A stretch of 43,620 nucleotides of DNA from Subtercola sp. Z020 (GCF_002931235.1 NZ_PSTT01000027.1:1-43620); one strand, 5' to 3'. Shown: positions 30,352-38,710, counted from the first letter of the stretch. The notes: a model not told the origin generated them from the sequence alone. Numbers and translations are program-made.

Positions 30352-33300
30352 GGTCGGCCAGCCCTCCCCCCTCGACCAGACCGATGAACGCGCTCAGCTG
30401 CGTGAGCCCCGCAACCGAGCCGGGCAGATACTCCGTGAGCGCCGGCGAATGCACGAGGTACGCCGCCCACTGCGCCCGCGAGATGGCGACGTTCAGCCGG
30501 TTCGCCAGCAGCAGGAACTCGAGCCCCCTCGGCACGTCGTCGGCCCCGGATGCCGCGAGCGTCACGATGGCGATCGCCGCCTCCTGGCCCTGGAACCTGT
30601 CCACCGTTCCCACGGGCACGTCGGGGTACCCGGACGCCGACAGCGCGGCGTGCACGAGCTCGACCTGCGCGTTGTACGGCGCGACCACGATGATGTCGCC
30701 CTGCGCGAGCGGGCGCGTCGAGCCGCCCGCGCTCCACGGCGAGCCGATCACCTCCGCGACGAGCGCGACGACGACAGCCGCCTCCTCGGGCGACGCCGTC
30801 GAGTTGCCGTGGTGCGCCACCGGAACCGGGTGGAGCCCCGGTTCGACCCCGCCGAGCGACCGGTCGGAGTCGTGCGAGTGCAGCCGCCCCTCGTACGACA
30901 GCGCCGATACCGGTGCGCAGAGCGCGGGGTGCATCCGCCAGCTGGTCTCGAGGAAGTAGCCGAACTCGGTGGGCAGCACCCCGTGCCCCTCGGCGAGCCA
31001 GCCGAGCGCCGACTCGTCGACGGGTTCTGGATGCGTGCCCTGGCTCACCTGCGGAAGCTGCTGCGGGTCACCCAGCAGCAACAGCCTCGTGCTCGCGACC
31101 GAGGCCGCGATCGTACTGGCGAGGGAGAACTGCCCGGCCTCGTCGACGACGAGCAGGTCGAGCGACCCCCGCGGAACCGTGTTGGCGTTCGCAAACGTCC
31201 ACTGCGTTCCGCCGAACACGTAGCCGCCGGGTTGCTGCACGAAGCCGGGCACGGCGTTGGCGGCGAGCGAGGTGAACGACCCTGCGGCCGCCGCCGAATC
31301 CTTCGGCTTCTTGCCGACGAGCCGCGGGTCGACCCCGGCCGCGACGATCGCCTCGAGCATGTTCTCGACCGCGGCGTGCGACTGGGCGACGACGCCCACC
31401 TTCCAGCCGTGGTTCTGCACGAGATCGGCGATCACGTGTGACCCGGTGTACGTCTTGCCGGTGCCGGGCGGCCCCTGCACCGCGATGTACGAGCGGTCGA
31501 GGTCGAGCAGCGAATTGCGGATGCCCGTGATCGCATTCGCGCTGCGGTCGAGTTCGGGAAGGGTGCGAAGGCGCGGCGGTCGGCGGCGCAGAATGTCGAG
31601 CGCCGCATCCGGAACCAGGCGCGGGAGCCCGGCGAGCAGCACCCGGCCCCACTCGGAGATCGCCTCGGCGAGCTTGGTGGCGTTGGGCGGGGAGGCCGGA
31701 GTCACCGCGATCGGCACCTGCGCGTAGGTGGCATCGGCCGCATGGGCGTCGCGGCTGAGTTTCTCGGTGAGCAGGTACGTTCCGTCGCCGCAGTCGGCGA
31801 AGGTGACGCGACTGTGCGCCGCCCGGGCGCCCGGTTCGGTGGGGCCGCCGAGCGGAGGGAACGGGGAATCGAACAGTACGAACGGCGAACTGTCTGCCGA
31901 GAAACGGCTGCCGGGGGCGGCCGTGCCCGTGACGATGAGCTCGCGCGAGAGGGTCTGCGCGCGCGGGCCGGCGAGCGACCAGTCGCGCTTCACCTCCGCC
32001 GTGTCGATCACGAAGACGCCCCGGGTGTCGGCCCACTCGTCGACAGGGTTGCGGAGGCGGGCGAAGTGCTCCCACCAGAACGACTTGGCCTCCCGCCGGT
32101 GGTAGTCGATGGCCGCGGAGGCGAGCGCCACCGCCGTCTCGTCGGGGCCGCGCTCGAGGTCGGGCGAAGCCGCCGAGTGCACCGAGGCCGCCGCCGCGTG
32201 CGCCTGCGCGAGGTACGCCACCAGCTCGGTGTACACCGGATCGGGTTCGCGGAGCGGCACCGCCGCGAGCAGCTCGACCGTGAGGTCGAGGTCCCGGGCG
32301 GGGGTGACACCGACCTCGGCCGCCCGCGCGAGCAGCCAGTCGCGAAGGCGCAGCGTCGAGACGCAGTCGTAGCGGTTGTACTGCTCGATGTCGGCGCGCA
32401 CGGCCGCCGCCGCCTCGAGCTCGCCCACCGCGAGCAGCTCGGTGTAGCGCACGTACTCGCTGATCGAGTCGGCGGCGTTCGCGGTGCCGTCACGCCCGAC
32501 CTCCATGTAGAGCGGCTCGAGCTTCTTCAGCGAGTAGCTGTGGCTGCCGACGCGGATGCCCTGCCGCACGATCGGGTAGAGGTCGACCAGCACCGTGTTG
32601 CGGAGGAGGTCGTCGATCTCCTCCTCCCCCACCCCGTGGCGCGCAGCGAGTGTCAACAGGTGGGTGCGCTCGTAGGCGGCGTAGTGGTAGATGTGCATGC
32701 CCGGGTGCGCGGCCCGCCGCTCGCGCACGAAGTCGAGGAACTCGACGAGTGCCCTCTTCTCCTCCACAAGGTCGTCGGCCCAGAAGGCCGTGAACCGGGC
32801 CTCGGTGTCGACCAGCCCGAATAAGTAGTCGAGTCCCCACTGCTTCTGCTCCTCATGCAGCGGGTCACCCTCGAAGTCGAAGAAGATGTCGCCGGGCGAC
32901 GGCTCGGGCAACGCGGTCAACGCGACGGGGTTCGCGACCCGCCAGGGCGGCGGCGCACCCTCGGGCAGCGAGGCACGCGAGACCTGCAGCAGCGCCTGCT
33001 CGCGGAGCGCGGCGAGCGTCGCCTCCGACATCCCCTCCACAGGCTCGGTGCGCGCCGAGAGCTCCTCGATGGTCGTCACTTCCGCAGCAAGGAGCCGCGC
33101 CCGCTGGGTGAGCCGCATGCCGGCGACCTGCAGCACATCGTGGGTGCGCTCCACCTGTTCGGCGCACGCGTCGCAGCGACCGCAGGCCGTGTACCGCGGG
33201 TCGCCCCACGGGGTTGCTGCCGCATCGTGCACCCGATCATCCAGAATCTGCTGCAACCGCGCCCGCCGCTTGCGGTACACGGGCAAAATGTCGGCCAGCC

Positions 33301-33847
33301 GGTGCGTGCTGATCTCGCCCGTGCCGAGCCAGAGGTGCACGTGCTCGCCGATCTCGAAGCCGAGCTGCTGCAACTGCTCGCTGTAGGCCGCGAGCTGCAG
33401 CAGCGCCGTGATCTTCGCCTTGCGGGCGAGCTTCGTGTCGTAGACCTCGTACCGCCCGTCGTCGCCGAGCATCACGAAGTCGGAGTACCCGAGGAACCGC
33501 CCGTCGAAGAACGCCCCCTGGAAGACCACCTCGGCGCGGGCCTCGAGCGCCGCCACCGTCGCCCCTGTCGCTTCGCGGATGCCCGCGAACGACCCGTCGC
33601 GGATGCCCGAGTCGAGCGGCCGTTCGATCTCGGCCACCACCCGCGTCTGCTTCAGCCCCTCGAGCACGCGGCCCTCGTGCAGATCGCCCAGCCGACCGGC
33701 CCGCAGCAGCATGTCGTCTTCGACGAACGGCGGCTTCTCGATGCGCCCGAGCATCCAGTCGAGCTTGCGCATCAGCGCCCACTCGCACGTCGAAGCGGCG
33801 CTGAGATCGGTCGCCGAGTAGATGACCGTGTCGCCTGCGAGCTGCAC
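30341..33847 (-). CDS. RecB-like nuclease / RNase H-like / SF1 helicase fusion (TM0106 family)
   Basis: The 1168-residue product has three enzymatic parts. Residues 1-300 are a RecB/Cas4-like PD-(D/E)XK nuclease: Cys21 in STCEW and CGRCDAC near 221-227 are set to hold a 4Fe-4S cluster, and GYSDFVML with EVYDTKLA give the catalytic Asp and DxK. Residues 315-500 hold a DEDD exonuclease-like fold (IFFDFEGDP, HIYHYAAYE, YNRYDCVSTLRLRDWL). Residues 775-1168 are a superfamily 1 Upf1-like helicase with GPPGTGKTYT, LLVVDEAG, LLGDPQQLPQV, GTVDRFQGQEA and NRLNVAISRA. The start is GTG at 33847 because AAGGAG lies six bases before it; the open frame continues upstream without matching the family. It probably processes DNA ends or foreign DNA. 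It stands alone, with a palindrome-flanked -10. Confidence 0.88.
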   Translation of the reverse strand: MQLAGDTVIYSATDLSAASTCEWALMRKLDWMLGRIEKPPFVEDDMLLRAGRLGDLHEGRVLEGLKQTRVVAEIERPLDSGIRDGSFAGIREATGATVAALEARAEVVFQGAFFDGRFLGYSDFVMLGDDGRYEVYDTKLARKAKITALLQLAAYSEQLQQLGFEIGEHVHLWLGTGEISTHRLADILPVYRKRRARLQQILDDRVHDAAATPWGDPRYTACGRCDACAEQVERTHDVLQVAGMRLTQRARLLAAEVTTIEELSARTEPVEGMSEATLAALREQALLQVSRASLPEGAPPPWRVANPVALTALPEPSPGDIFFDFEGDPLHEEQKQWGLDYLFGLVDTEARFTAFWADDLVEEKRALVEFLDFVRERRAAHPGMHIYHYAAYERTHLLTLAARHGVGEEEIDDLLRNTVLVDLYPIVRQGIRVGSHSYSLKKLEPLYMEVGRDGTANAADSISEYVRYTELLAVGELEAAAAVRADIEQYNRYDCVSTLRLRDWLLARAAEVGVTPARDLDLTVELLAAVPLREPDPVYTELVAYLAQAHAAAASVHSAASPDLERGPDETAVALASAAIDYHRREAKSFWWEHFARLRNPVDEWADTRGVFVIDTAEVKRDWSLAGPRAQTLSRELIVTGTAAPGSRFSADSSPFVLFDSPFPPLGGPTEPGARAAHSRVTFADCGDGTYLLTEKLSRDAHAADATYAQVPIAVTPASPPNATKLAEAISEWGRVLLAGLPRLVPDAALDILRRRPPRLRTLPELDRSANAITGIRNSLLDLDRSYIAVQGPPGTGKTYTGSHVIADLVQNHGWKVGVVAQSHAAVENMLEAIVAAGVDPRLVGKKPKDSAAAAGSFTSLAANAVPGFVQQPGGYVFGGTQWTFANANTVPRGSLDLLVVDEAGQFSLASTIAASVASTRLLLLGDPQQLPQVSQGTHPEPVDESALGWLAEGHGVLPTEFGYFLETSWRMHPALCAPVSALSYEGRLHSHDSDRSLGGVEPGLHPVPVAHHGNSTASPEEAAVVVALVAEVIGSPWSAGGSTRPLAQGDIIVVAPYNAQVELVHAALSASGYPDVPVGTVDRFQGQEAAIAIVTLAASGADDVPRGLEFLLLANRLNVAISRAQWAAYLVHSPALTEYLPGSVAGLTQLSAFIGLVEGGGLADLPS

Positions 33848-33893
33848 CGGTGCTCCTTCTGTTCTGCCCGGCGGAGTCCGCCTGTTCCGACGG

Positions 33894-33935
33894 GGTGTCG
33901 GGGGTGCGGCAAGGGTAGCGCGACCCCCCGACACC
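33894..33935 (-). promoter_or_regulatory. Inverted repeat enclosing the helicase gene -10
   Basis: An 11-bp perfect inverted repeat (ggtgtcggggg at 33894-33904, cccccgacacc at 33925-33935) flanks a 20-base centre. On the minus strand that centre contains TACCCT (33912-33917), a TANNNT -10, about 65 bases before the GTG at 33847. The arm centres are about 31 bp apart, three helical turns. It could be an operator, or a terminator hairpin for the upstream VOC gene. Confidence 0.45.
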
Positions 33936-33948
33936 GGCGGCAGGCCGG

Positions 33949-33993
33949 CTACGGCACGAGAATCTACGGCACCAAGATCTACGGCACGAAGAT
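33949..33993. repeat. Three 15-bp repeats at the 3' end of the VOC gene
   Basis: Units at 33949, 33964 and 33979 (ctacggcacgaagat type). The last one contains the TAG stop and final codons (IFVP) of the VOC gene; the other two repeat the same ending, stop codon included, just downstream. Confidence 0.75.
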
Positions 33994-34497
33994 GCATAAC
34001 GGATGCCCGGCCGGGTCCGCGTAGATCACGATCGCCTCGTCGGGGTCGTCGATACCGTTCTCCAGCACCGTCGCCCCGAGGGAGAGCGCCCGCTCGTGCT
34101 GCTGCCGCAGGGCATCCACCGACGGCACCCAGAAATCGAGGTGCATCATCTGCGGGCGGGGGCCTTCCGGCCACGTCGGCCGAGGCATCGACGCCACCTT
34201 CTGGAAGGCCAGCACCCGCTCCCCGTCGTCGCCCACGAGCACCAGCCAGTCGGCGTCATCGCCCGCCGCACCGGTATCCGCCGCGCCAGCATCCGCACCG
34301 CCCGCATCCGCACCCCCCGCGTCCGCACCGCCAGCATCCACACCGCCCGCATCCGCCACCCATACCGGCTCATCGCCCGGCAGGTACCGCAGCCCGAGCA
34401 GCCGCCGGTAGAACTCCGCCAGCCCGCGCGCATTCTCCGTGTCGAGCACCACCTGCCGAAGGCGGGGTGTGGATGCCCGTTCCGTCGTCTCATCCAT
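33979..34497 (-). CDS. VOC-family (glyoxalase-like) protein with repeat insertion
   Basis: The 172-residue product has the vicinal oxygen chelate fold: LRQVVLDTENARGLAEFYRR is the first beta-alpha unit, MMHLDFWVPSVDALRQQHER begins the second module with a possible metal-binding His, and VIYADPAGHPLCIFVP is the last strand with the family GHPFCL-like ending. It resembles the glyoxalase-like domain type common in actinobacteria (resistance or small-molecule binding). Between the two modules (about residues 48-76) is an insertion of DAGGA pentapeptides encoded by 15-bp repeats. The ATG at 34497 is divergent from the pox-like gene at 34621. Substrate unknown. Confidence 0.82.
   Translation of the reverse strand: MDETTERASTPRLRQVVLDTENARGLAEFYRRLLGLRYLPGDEPVWVADAGGVDAGGADAGGADAGGADAGAADTGAAGDDADWLVLVGDDGERVLAFQKVASMPRPTWPEGPRPQMMHLDFWVPSVDALRQQHERALSLGATVLENGIDDPDEAIVIYADPAGHPLCIFVP
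34289..34357. repeat. 15-bp tandem repeats in the VOC gene
   Basis: About 4.6 units of gcatccgcaccgccc starting at 34289, 34304, 34319, 34334 and 34349 encode GGADA-type pentapeptides between the two modules of the VOC protein. Confidence 0.8.
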
Positions 34498-34620
34498 GCC
34501 CCCAGTCTGGCGCGGACCCCCGCCGCCGTCGAGTGCCAGCCGACCTTCGGTCCCGGTGCCTCACCTCCCCACGGGAGTCAAGGGCTGCGTGCACCCAGCC
34601 CGAGGCGCGAGGATGGACGC

Positions 34621-36516
34621 ATGACAACAGTGAGCGACTTCGTTATCCAGCGCGTCAAAGAGTGGGGCGTCACCCGCGTCTTCGGGTTTCCAGGCGACGG
34701 CATCGGCGAGTTCGACGGCGCCCTGGGCAAGGCCGAGCGTCACGGCGACGGGCTGCAGTACATCCGCCCCACCCACGAGGAGATCTGCTCACTGATGGCG
34801 ACGGCCCACGCCAAGTTCACGGGCGAGGTGGGGGTCTGCGTCGCGACGTCGAGCCCCGGTGCGTTCCACATGATCAACGGGCTCTACGACGCCGCGATGG
34901 ACAACCAGCCGGTCGTCGCGATCGTCGGCCAGCAGGGCCTCGCGTCTCTCGGCACGTTCGTCATGCAGGAGTCGAACCTCGAGAGGGTGTTCGCGGATGT
35001 CGCGTGCTACGTGCAGACGATCGTCTCCCCCGAGCAGGCCCAGGCCGTCGTCGACACCGCGTTCCGCACGGCGAAACTCCGCCTGCAGCCGGCCGTGATC
35101 ATCCTGCCGCACGATGTGCAGGGCATGGACTGGTCGGCCCCCGAACCTGAGAACTGGGTCGCCCGGTCGAGTTCGGCCGAACCGTCGACCGCGATCGTGC
35201 CGCCGGTCACCGAGCTGCAGAAGGCCGCAGACATCATCAACGCCGGGAAGAAGGTCACCTTTCTCGTCGGCGCAGGTGCGACGGGGGCGACAGACGAGGT
35301 CATCGAGGCCGCCGAACTCGCCGGAGCCGGCATCATCACGGCGCTCCGCGGCAAGCACGTGGTGCCTTCCGAGATCCCGTACCACACGCAGCAACTGGGC
35401 CTCCTGGGCTCGCTGCCGAGCCTCCACCAGGCCGAGAACTGCGACACGATCGTCTTTCTCGGCACCAACTACCCCTACGGTCAGTTCCTGCCGAAGACCG
35501 GCCAGGCCCGCGGCATCCAGATCGACCTGAAGCCTGAGCAGCTCGGCGTGCGGTACCCGAACGAACTGAATCTCTGGGGCGACGTGAAGGCGACGCTCGA
35601 GGCGCTCATTCCGCTGCTCGAGCCGAAGACCGACCTCGGCTGGCAGGAGAAGATCGCCGACGAGATGGTGGGCTGGGAACGCGAGATGGAAGCGCAGGCG
35701 ATGCTCAGCTACCCCGACGGCGGCAACCCCCGCCGCGTCATCCACGAGCTCAACAAACGCCTGCCCGAGGGCGCGATCGTCACCTGCGATGCCGGCACGA
35801 CGGCAGACTGGTACGGCCACCACATCCGGCTGCGGCGCGGGATGCGCGGGGATCTGTCGGGCCGGCTCGCCACGATGCTCGCGGCCATGCCCTATGCGGT
35901 CGCGGCGAAGTTCGCGTACTCCGACCGCGCTGTCGTCTGCACGATCGGCGACGGCGCCTTTCAGATGCTCGGGATGAACGAACTCATCACTATCAAGAAG
36001 TACCTCTCGCAGTGGGAGTCCAAGACGTTTGTGGTCGTGGTCATGCACAACGACGACCTCACCCAGGTCTCGTGGGAGATGCGCACCGAAGACGGCAACC
36101 CGCTCTGGAACGCCGCGCAAGACGTCGAGTCGGTCGACTACGCCGGTTGGGCCAACCTGCTCGGCTTCCGCGGCGTCACCCTCACCAGGGACGAGGATGC
36201 CGGACCGGCCTTCGACGCGGCGTTCGCCTTCGACGGGGTGACGGTGATCGACGCCCACGTGTCGAAGAACGTGCCGCCCCTCCCGCCGCACATCACCCTC
36301 GAATACGCGGCGAACACGGCGAAGGCGCTGCTGACCGGCGACCCGTCGGAGCTCGCGGTCATCGTGAACTCGGCGGAGGCCCTCGCCACGGAGCAGGTCG
36401 AGCGCGTGAAGGGGGCACTGCACCTCGGCGGGCGCGGGAAGCGCGGGACGCGCGGCTCGCGCGGCTCGCACGGCTCGCACCGCCGCGATGGGGAGGCCGG
36501 GCGCGAGGACGACTGA
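34621..36516 (+). CDS. Thiamine diphosphate-dependent enzyme, pyruvate oxidase/decarboxylase-like
   Basis: The 631-residue product is a ThDP enzyme of the POX/acetolactate-synthase group. THEEICSLMA (about 51-60) holds the catalytic Glu that activates the cofactor, the middle domain has KVTFLVGAGATGA, and the C-terminal ThDP-binding part has TIGDGAFQMLGMNE (near 441-454) and VMHNDDLTQVSWE. The usual pyruvate-oxidase order of three domains is present. Family members give acetyl phosphate, acetate or acetaldehyde from pyruvate, or act on other 2-oxo acids; the substrate cannot be fixed. The last 35 residues are Gly/Arg/Ser-rich, encoded by short cgcggctcg repeats. AGGA lies seven bases before the ATG. 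It is divergent from the VOC gene. Confidence 0.88.
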   Translation: MTTVSDFVIQRVKEWGVTRVFGFPGDGIGEFDGALGKAERHGDGLQYIRPTHEEICSLMATAHAKFTGEVGVCVATSSPGAFHMINGLYDAAMDNQPVVAIVGQQGLASLGTFVMQESNLERVFADVACYVQTIVSPEQAQAVVDTAFRTAKLRLQPAVIILPHDVQGMDWSAPEPENWVARSSSAEPSTAIVPPVTELQKAADIINAGKKVTFLVGAGATGATDEVIEAAELAGAGIITALRGKHVVPSEIPYHTQQLGLLGSLPSLHQAENCDTIVFLGTNYPYGQFLPKTGQARGIQIDLKPEQLGVRYPNELNLWGDVKATLEALIPLLEPKTDLGWQEKIADEMVGWEREMEAQAMLSYPDGGNPRRVIHELNKRLPEGAIVTCDAGTTADWYGHHIRLRRGMRGDLSGRLATMLAAMPYAVAAKFAYSDRAVVCTIGDGAFQMLGMNELITIKKYLSQWESKTFVVVVMHNDDLTQVSWEMRTEDGNPLWNAAQDVESVDYAGWANLLGFRGVTLTRDEDAGPAFDAAFAFDGVTVIDAHVSKNVPPLPPHITLEYAANTAKALLTGDPSELAVIVNSAEALATEQVERVKGALHLGGRGKRGTRGSRGSHGSHRRDGEAGREDD

Positions 36517-36550
36517 GGCGGGCGGGGGGGCGCTCTCAGCCCCGCCCGCC
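36517..36550. terminator. GC-rich hairpin after the ThDP-enzyme gene
   Basis: A perfect 11-bp stem (ggcgggcgggg at 36517-36527, ccccgcccgcc at 36540-36550) directly follows the stop codon and lies between convergent genes. There is no T-tract. Each following 19-bp repeat carries another copy of the right arm. Confidence 0.5.
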
Positions 36551-36607
36551 GCTCTCAGCCCCGCCCGCCGCTCGCAGCCCCGCCCGCTGCTCTCAGCCCC
36601 GCCCGCT
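36532..36607. repeat. Four 19-bp tandem repeats between convergent genes
   Basis: Units begin at 36532, 36551, 36570 and 36589 with gctctcagccccgcccgcc. The last copy includes the stop codon and final codons (GSGRG) of the minus-strand HhH gene. Confidence 0.8.
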
Positions 36608-37030
36608 GCCGATCAGCGCATCCGGAACCTCGCGCAGGAAGATCTCGACCGTCTTCGGCCCGATGCCCTTCAGCGCGAGCAGCTCGTCTGTCAGCTCCTT
36701 CTTCGACGACGCGTTCTTGACCAGCTCGCTCACCGAACCGTGCTCGCGTTTGACCGTCGCCATCACGTCGTGCAGCTCATCCGTCATCACGTAGTCGATG
36801 CGCGCGTAGTGACCCTCGTCGAGCAGGGCTCGCAGCCCCTCGCGGTCGAACTCCTCGAAGCGGCCCGGGCTCGTCAGCCCGTGCTTCATCAGCACCCTCC
36901 ACGTGTCGGCCGCGACGCTCTGCTGCACGGGCCGCCCGAACAGCAGGCTCGCGAGGAACCATCCGTACAGCTGGTCGGCCCTGCCCGACGCGGGGTCGAG
37001 CCCCAGGTCGTCCGCATTCATGTTCGCCAT
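36593..37030 (-). CDS. Helix-hairpin-helix DNA-binding protein, DNA glycosylase-like
   Basis: The 145-residue product is all-helical and ends with a helix-hairpin-helix, LLALKGIGPKTVEIFL (118-133), of the kind found in HhH-GPD glycosylases such as endonuclease III. The protein stops soon after this motif, before the region where those enzymes have their catalytic Asp and iron-sulphur cluster, so a base-excision activity is not supported. The N-terminal part (YGWFLASLLFGRPVQQSVAADT) matches a small group of actinobacterial proteins of this size, sometimes mislabelled as DNA methylase. It likely binds DNA. The ATG at 37030 is preceded by a GGAGAGAG stretch. The final residues come from a tandem repeat. 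Confidence 0.75.
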   Translation of the reverse strand: MANMNADDLGLDPASGRADQLYGWFLASLLFGRPVQQSVAADTWRVLMKHGLTSPGRFEEFDREGLRALLDEGHYARIDYVMTDELHDVMATVKREHGSVSELVKNASSKKELTDELLALKGIGPKTVEIFLREVPDALIGSGRG

Positions 37031-37119
37031 GGCTTGCTCTCTCCACTTCTCCCCAGGGTTCAGTCCCCGGGGTCTTCTCCTCCACAGCCCAGCTCATCAC
37101 AGGTTTCGACTCACAGGCG

Positions 37120-37148
37120 TTGATCGAACGGGCGCGCAGGCATAGTGT
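37120..37148 (+). promoter_or_regulatory. Leaderless promoter of the gene pair at 37155
   Basis: TTGATC (37120-37125), 17-bp spacer, TAGTGT (37143-37148), then six bases to the ATG at 37155. This is the best promoter in the window by consensus and spacing. Confidence 0.65.
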
Positions 37149-37154
37149 GCCAGC

Positions 37155-37433
37155 ATGACCACTCCCGACGACCGACCAACCATCCACGACATAGAACTCC
37201 CGACCGAGGGTGAAGCCACCTTCTGGCAGGGCGGGGTGCAGCACACCCTGCGCGCCGACGGCACAGAAGACGCGGAGCCCACCTGGGCGCTGCACGCCGA
37301 AGAGGCCCTCGTCGCCCACATCGGCCGCCGCGAAGGCAAGTTCACGGGCACGAACGCCGAACCCTCCCGCCAGGTCGTCTCCGACGACGACTGGCGCCAG
37401 GTCGTTCTCGATGTGACGGGGGAGGACGCCTGA
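37155..37433 (+). CDS. Conserved hypothetical protein, 92 aa
   Basis: The 92-residue product starts MTTPDDRPTIHDIELPTEG and has a central ATFWQGGVQHTLRADG and ALHAEEALVAHIGRREGK, mixed beta and helix, acidic overall, with no hydrophobic segment. The start is fixed by the leaderless promoter just upstream. The stop codon overlaps the start of the next gene by one base (TGATG), so the two are translated together. I do not recognise a family; function unknown. Confidence 0.65.
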   Translation: MTTPDDRPTIHDIELPTEGEATFWQGGVQHTLRADGTEDAEPTWALHAEEALVAHIGRREGKFTGTNAEPSRQVVSDDDWRQVVLDVTGEDA

Positions 37434-37822
37434 TGGCCCGCGGCGACTCCGACGCACTCTCCGGCACGCACGAGCACTCCCACGAGCACGAGACGGAGTT
37501 CCACATCGAACCCCTCGTCAAGCTCATAAACGAGAAGCTCGCCGCGCACGGCGGTGGACCGTTCATCCAGGGCCCGTTCAGCGAAGCAGACACCGAGCGG
37601 GATGCCGACGAAGCCGTCGTCACCGGCCGTCTCGGCGGGCGCGGCGTGGTGCTGCGGTTCCACATCGACAGCGGCAAGCCCGGCCACGCCTACCACGTGA
37701 GCCTCACCGACGACGCCACGGGTGACGAGCTCGGCAGCGGCAAACCGCAGTCGACGTTCTCCGACTCGATCTCGGCGTACCACTGGGAGACGGCCCTGAA
37801 GCAGCTGGGCGAACTGGGCTAG
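37433..37822 (+). CDS. Conserved hypothetical protein, 129 aa, His-rich start
   Basis: The 129-residue product has a His/Glu-rich N-terminus (GTHEHSHEHETEFH) that could bind metal, then a compact part with VKLINEKLAAHGGGPFIQGPF, VVTGRLGGRGVVLRFHID and YHWETALKQLGELG. The strands and helices suggest a small alpha/beta fold. It is translationally coupled to the 92-aa gene upstream (one-base overlap), so the two products probably act together. No family recognised; function unknown. Confidence 0.65.
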   Translation: MARGDSDALSGTHEHSHEHETEFHIEPLVKLINEKLAAHGGGPFIQGPFSEADTERDADEAVVTGRLGGRGVVLRFHIDSGKPGHAYHVSLTDDATGDELGSGKPQSTFSDSISAYHWETALKQLGELG

Positions 37823-37854
37823 GAGCGGCGCCGGGCCGGCGGGCGGGCGCCGAG

Positions 37855-37890
37855 CGGGCGGCTCAGGGCGGGCGGCTCAGGGCGGGCGGC
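37855..37890. repeat. 14-bp repeats upstream of rnhA
   Basis: Units cgggcggctcaggg at 37855-37868 and 37869-37882 and a partial third copy lie between the hypothetical gene and rnhA. GC-rich inverted parts (ggcgcc) around them could form a terminator-like hairpin. Confidence 0.55.
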
Positions 37891-37957
37891 GCCAAGCGGG
37901 CTGCGCTGGACGGGCCTCGCTGGGCCGCCCCGCGCGGACCGCCCCGCCACCGCCCGG

Positions 37958-37963
37958 TAGCCT
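37958..37963 (+). promoter_or_regulatory. -10 element, leaderless start of rnhA
   Basis: TAGCCT followed by seven bases and the ATG at 37971; no ribosome-binding site. Confidence 0.45.
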
Positions 37964-37970
37964 TGTCGCA

Positions 37971-38702
37971 ATGACTATCACCGCATCCGCCGACGGCTCA
38001 GCGCTCGGCAACCCGGGGCCCGCCGGCTGGGCCTGGTACATCGACGACAACACCTGGGGTGCCGGCGGCTGGCCGCACGGCACCAACAACATGGGCGAAC
38101 TGAAGGCCGTGCTGGAGCTCTTCCGCGCCACAGCCCACGTCGACGAAGACCTGCACATCCTCTGCGACAGCCAGTACGTCATCAACACCGTGACGAAGTG
38201 GATGCCGGGCTGGAAGCGCAAGGGATGGCGCAAGGGCGACGGCAAACCGGTCATGAACCTGGATCTCATCAAAGAGATCGACGCCGCCATCGTCGGTCGC
38301 CGCTACCGCTTCGAGTGGGTGAAGGGCCACGTCGGCCACACCCTGAACGAAGCCGCAGACGCCCGCGCCCGTGGCGCAGCGGAAGCCTACGCCCGCGGCC
38401 GCGAGCCCGACACAGGTCCCGGCTTCCCGGGCGCAGCTGCGCCATCCTCCCCCACCATGGCGACAAGCGGAACCGCAGCTGACTCGGCCCTCGCTCCCGA
38501 AGAGGCCACCGCTCCCGAAACGGCCACCGCCGCCGAATTGGCCCCCGCCGCCGAATCGGGCATTGCCACCGAATCGGGCATCGCCGCCGAATCCTCCGCC
38601 GCCGCGACGTCTCCTGGGGCCGATCGCGTCACCTCGCGCCCAGTCCCCCCGCGACGCTCCGAACCAGCATCGCCCGAGTCGACGAGCGCAACTCTCTTCT
38701 AG
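37971..38702 (+). CDS. rnhA: Ribonuclease HI with disordered tail
   Basis: The product is RNase HI, which cuts RNA in RNA/DNA hybrids. Catalytic residues are Asp8 in SADGSALGNPGP, Glu43 in NMGELKAVL, Asp66 in LCDSQYV and Asp130 in NEAADARARG, with the His of KGHVGH near 120. This core takes about 145 residues, the usual size. The remaining 100 residues are a low-complexity tail rich in Ala, Pro, Glu, Ser and Thr, with repeats such as ATAPETATAAE and ESGIATESGIAAES; it is not part of the enzyme. The start follows a leaderless-type -10. A hairpin after the stop codon is a likely terminator. Confidence 0.9.
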   Translation: MTITASADGSALGNPGPAGWAWYIDDNTWGAGGWPHGTNNMGELKAVLELFRATAHVDEDLHILCDSQYVINTVTKWMPGWKRKGWRKGDGKPVMNLDLIKEIDAAIVGRRYRFEWVKGHVGHTLNEAADARARGAAEAYARGREPDTGPGFPGAAAPSSPTMATSGTAADSALAPEEATAPETATAAELAPAAESGIATESGIAAESSAAATSPGADRVTSRPVPPRRSEPASPESTSATLF

Positions 38703-38710
38703 GCAACGCC

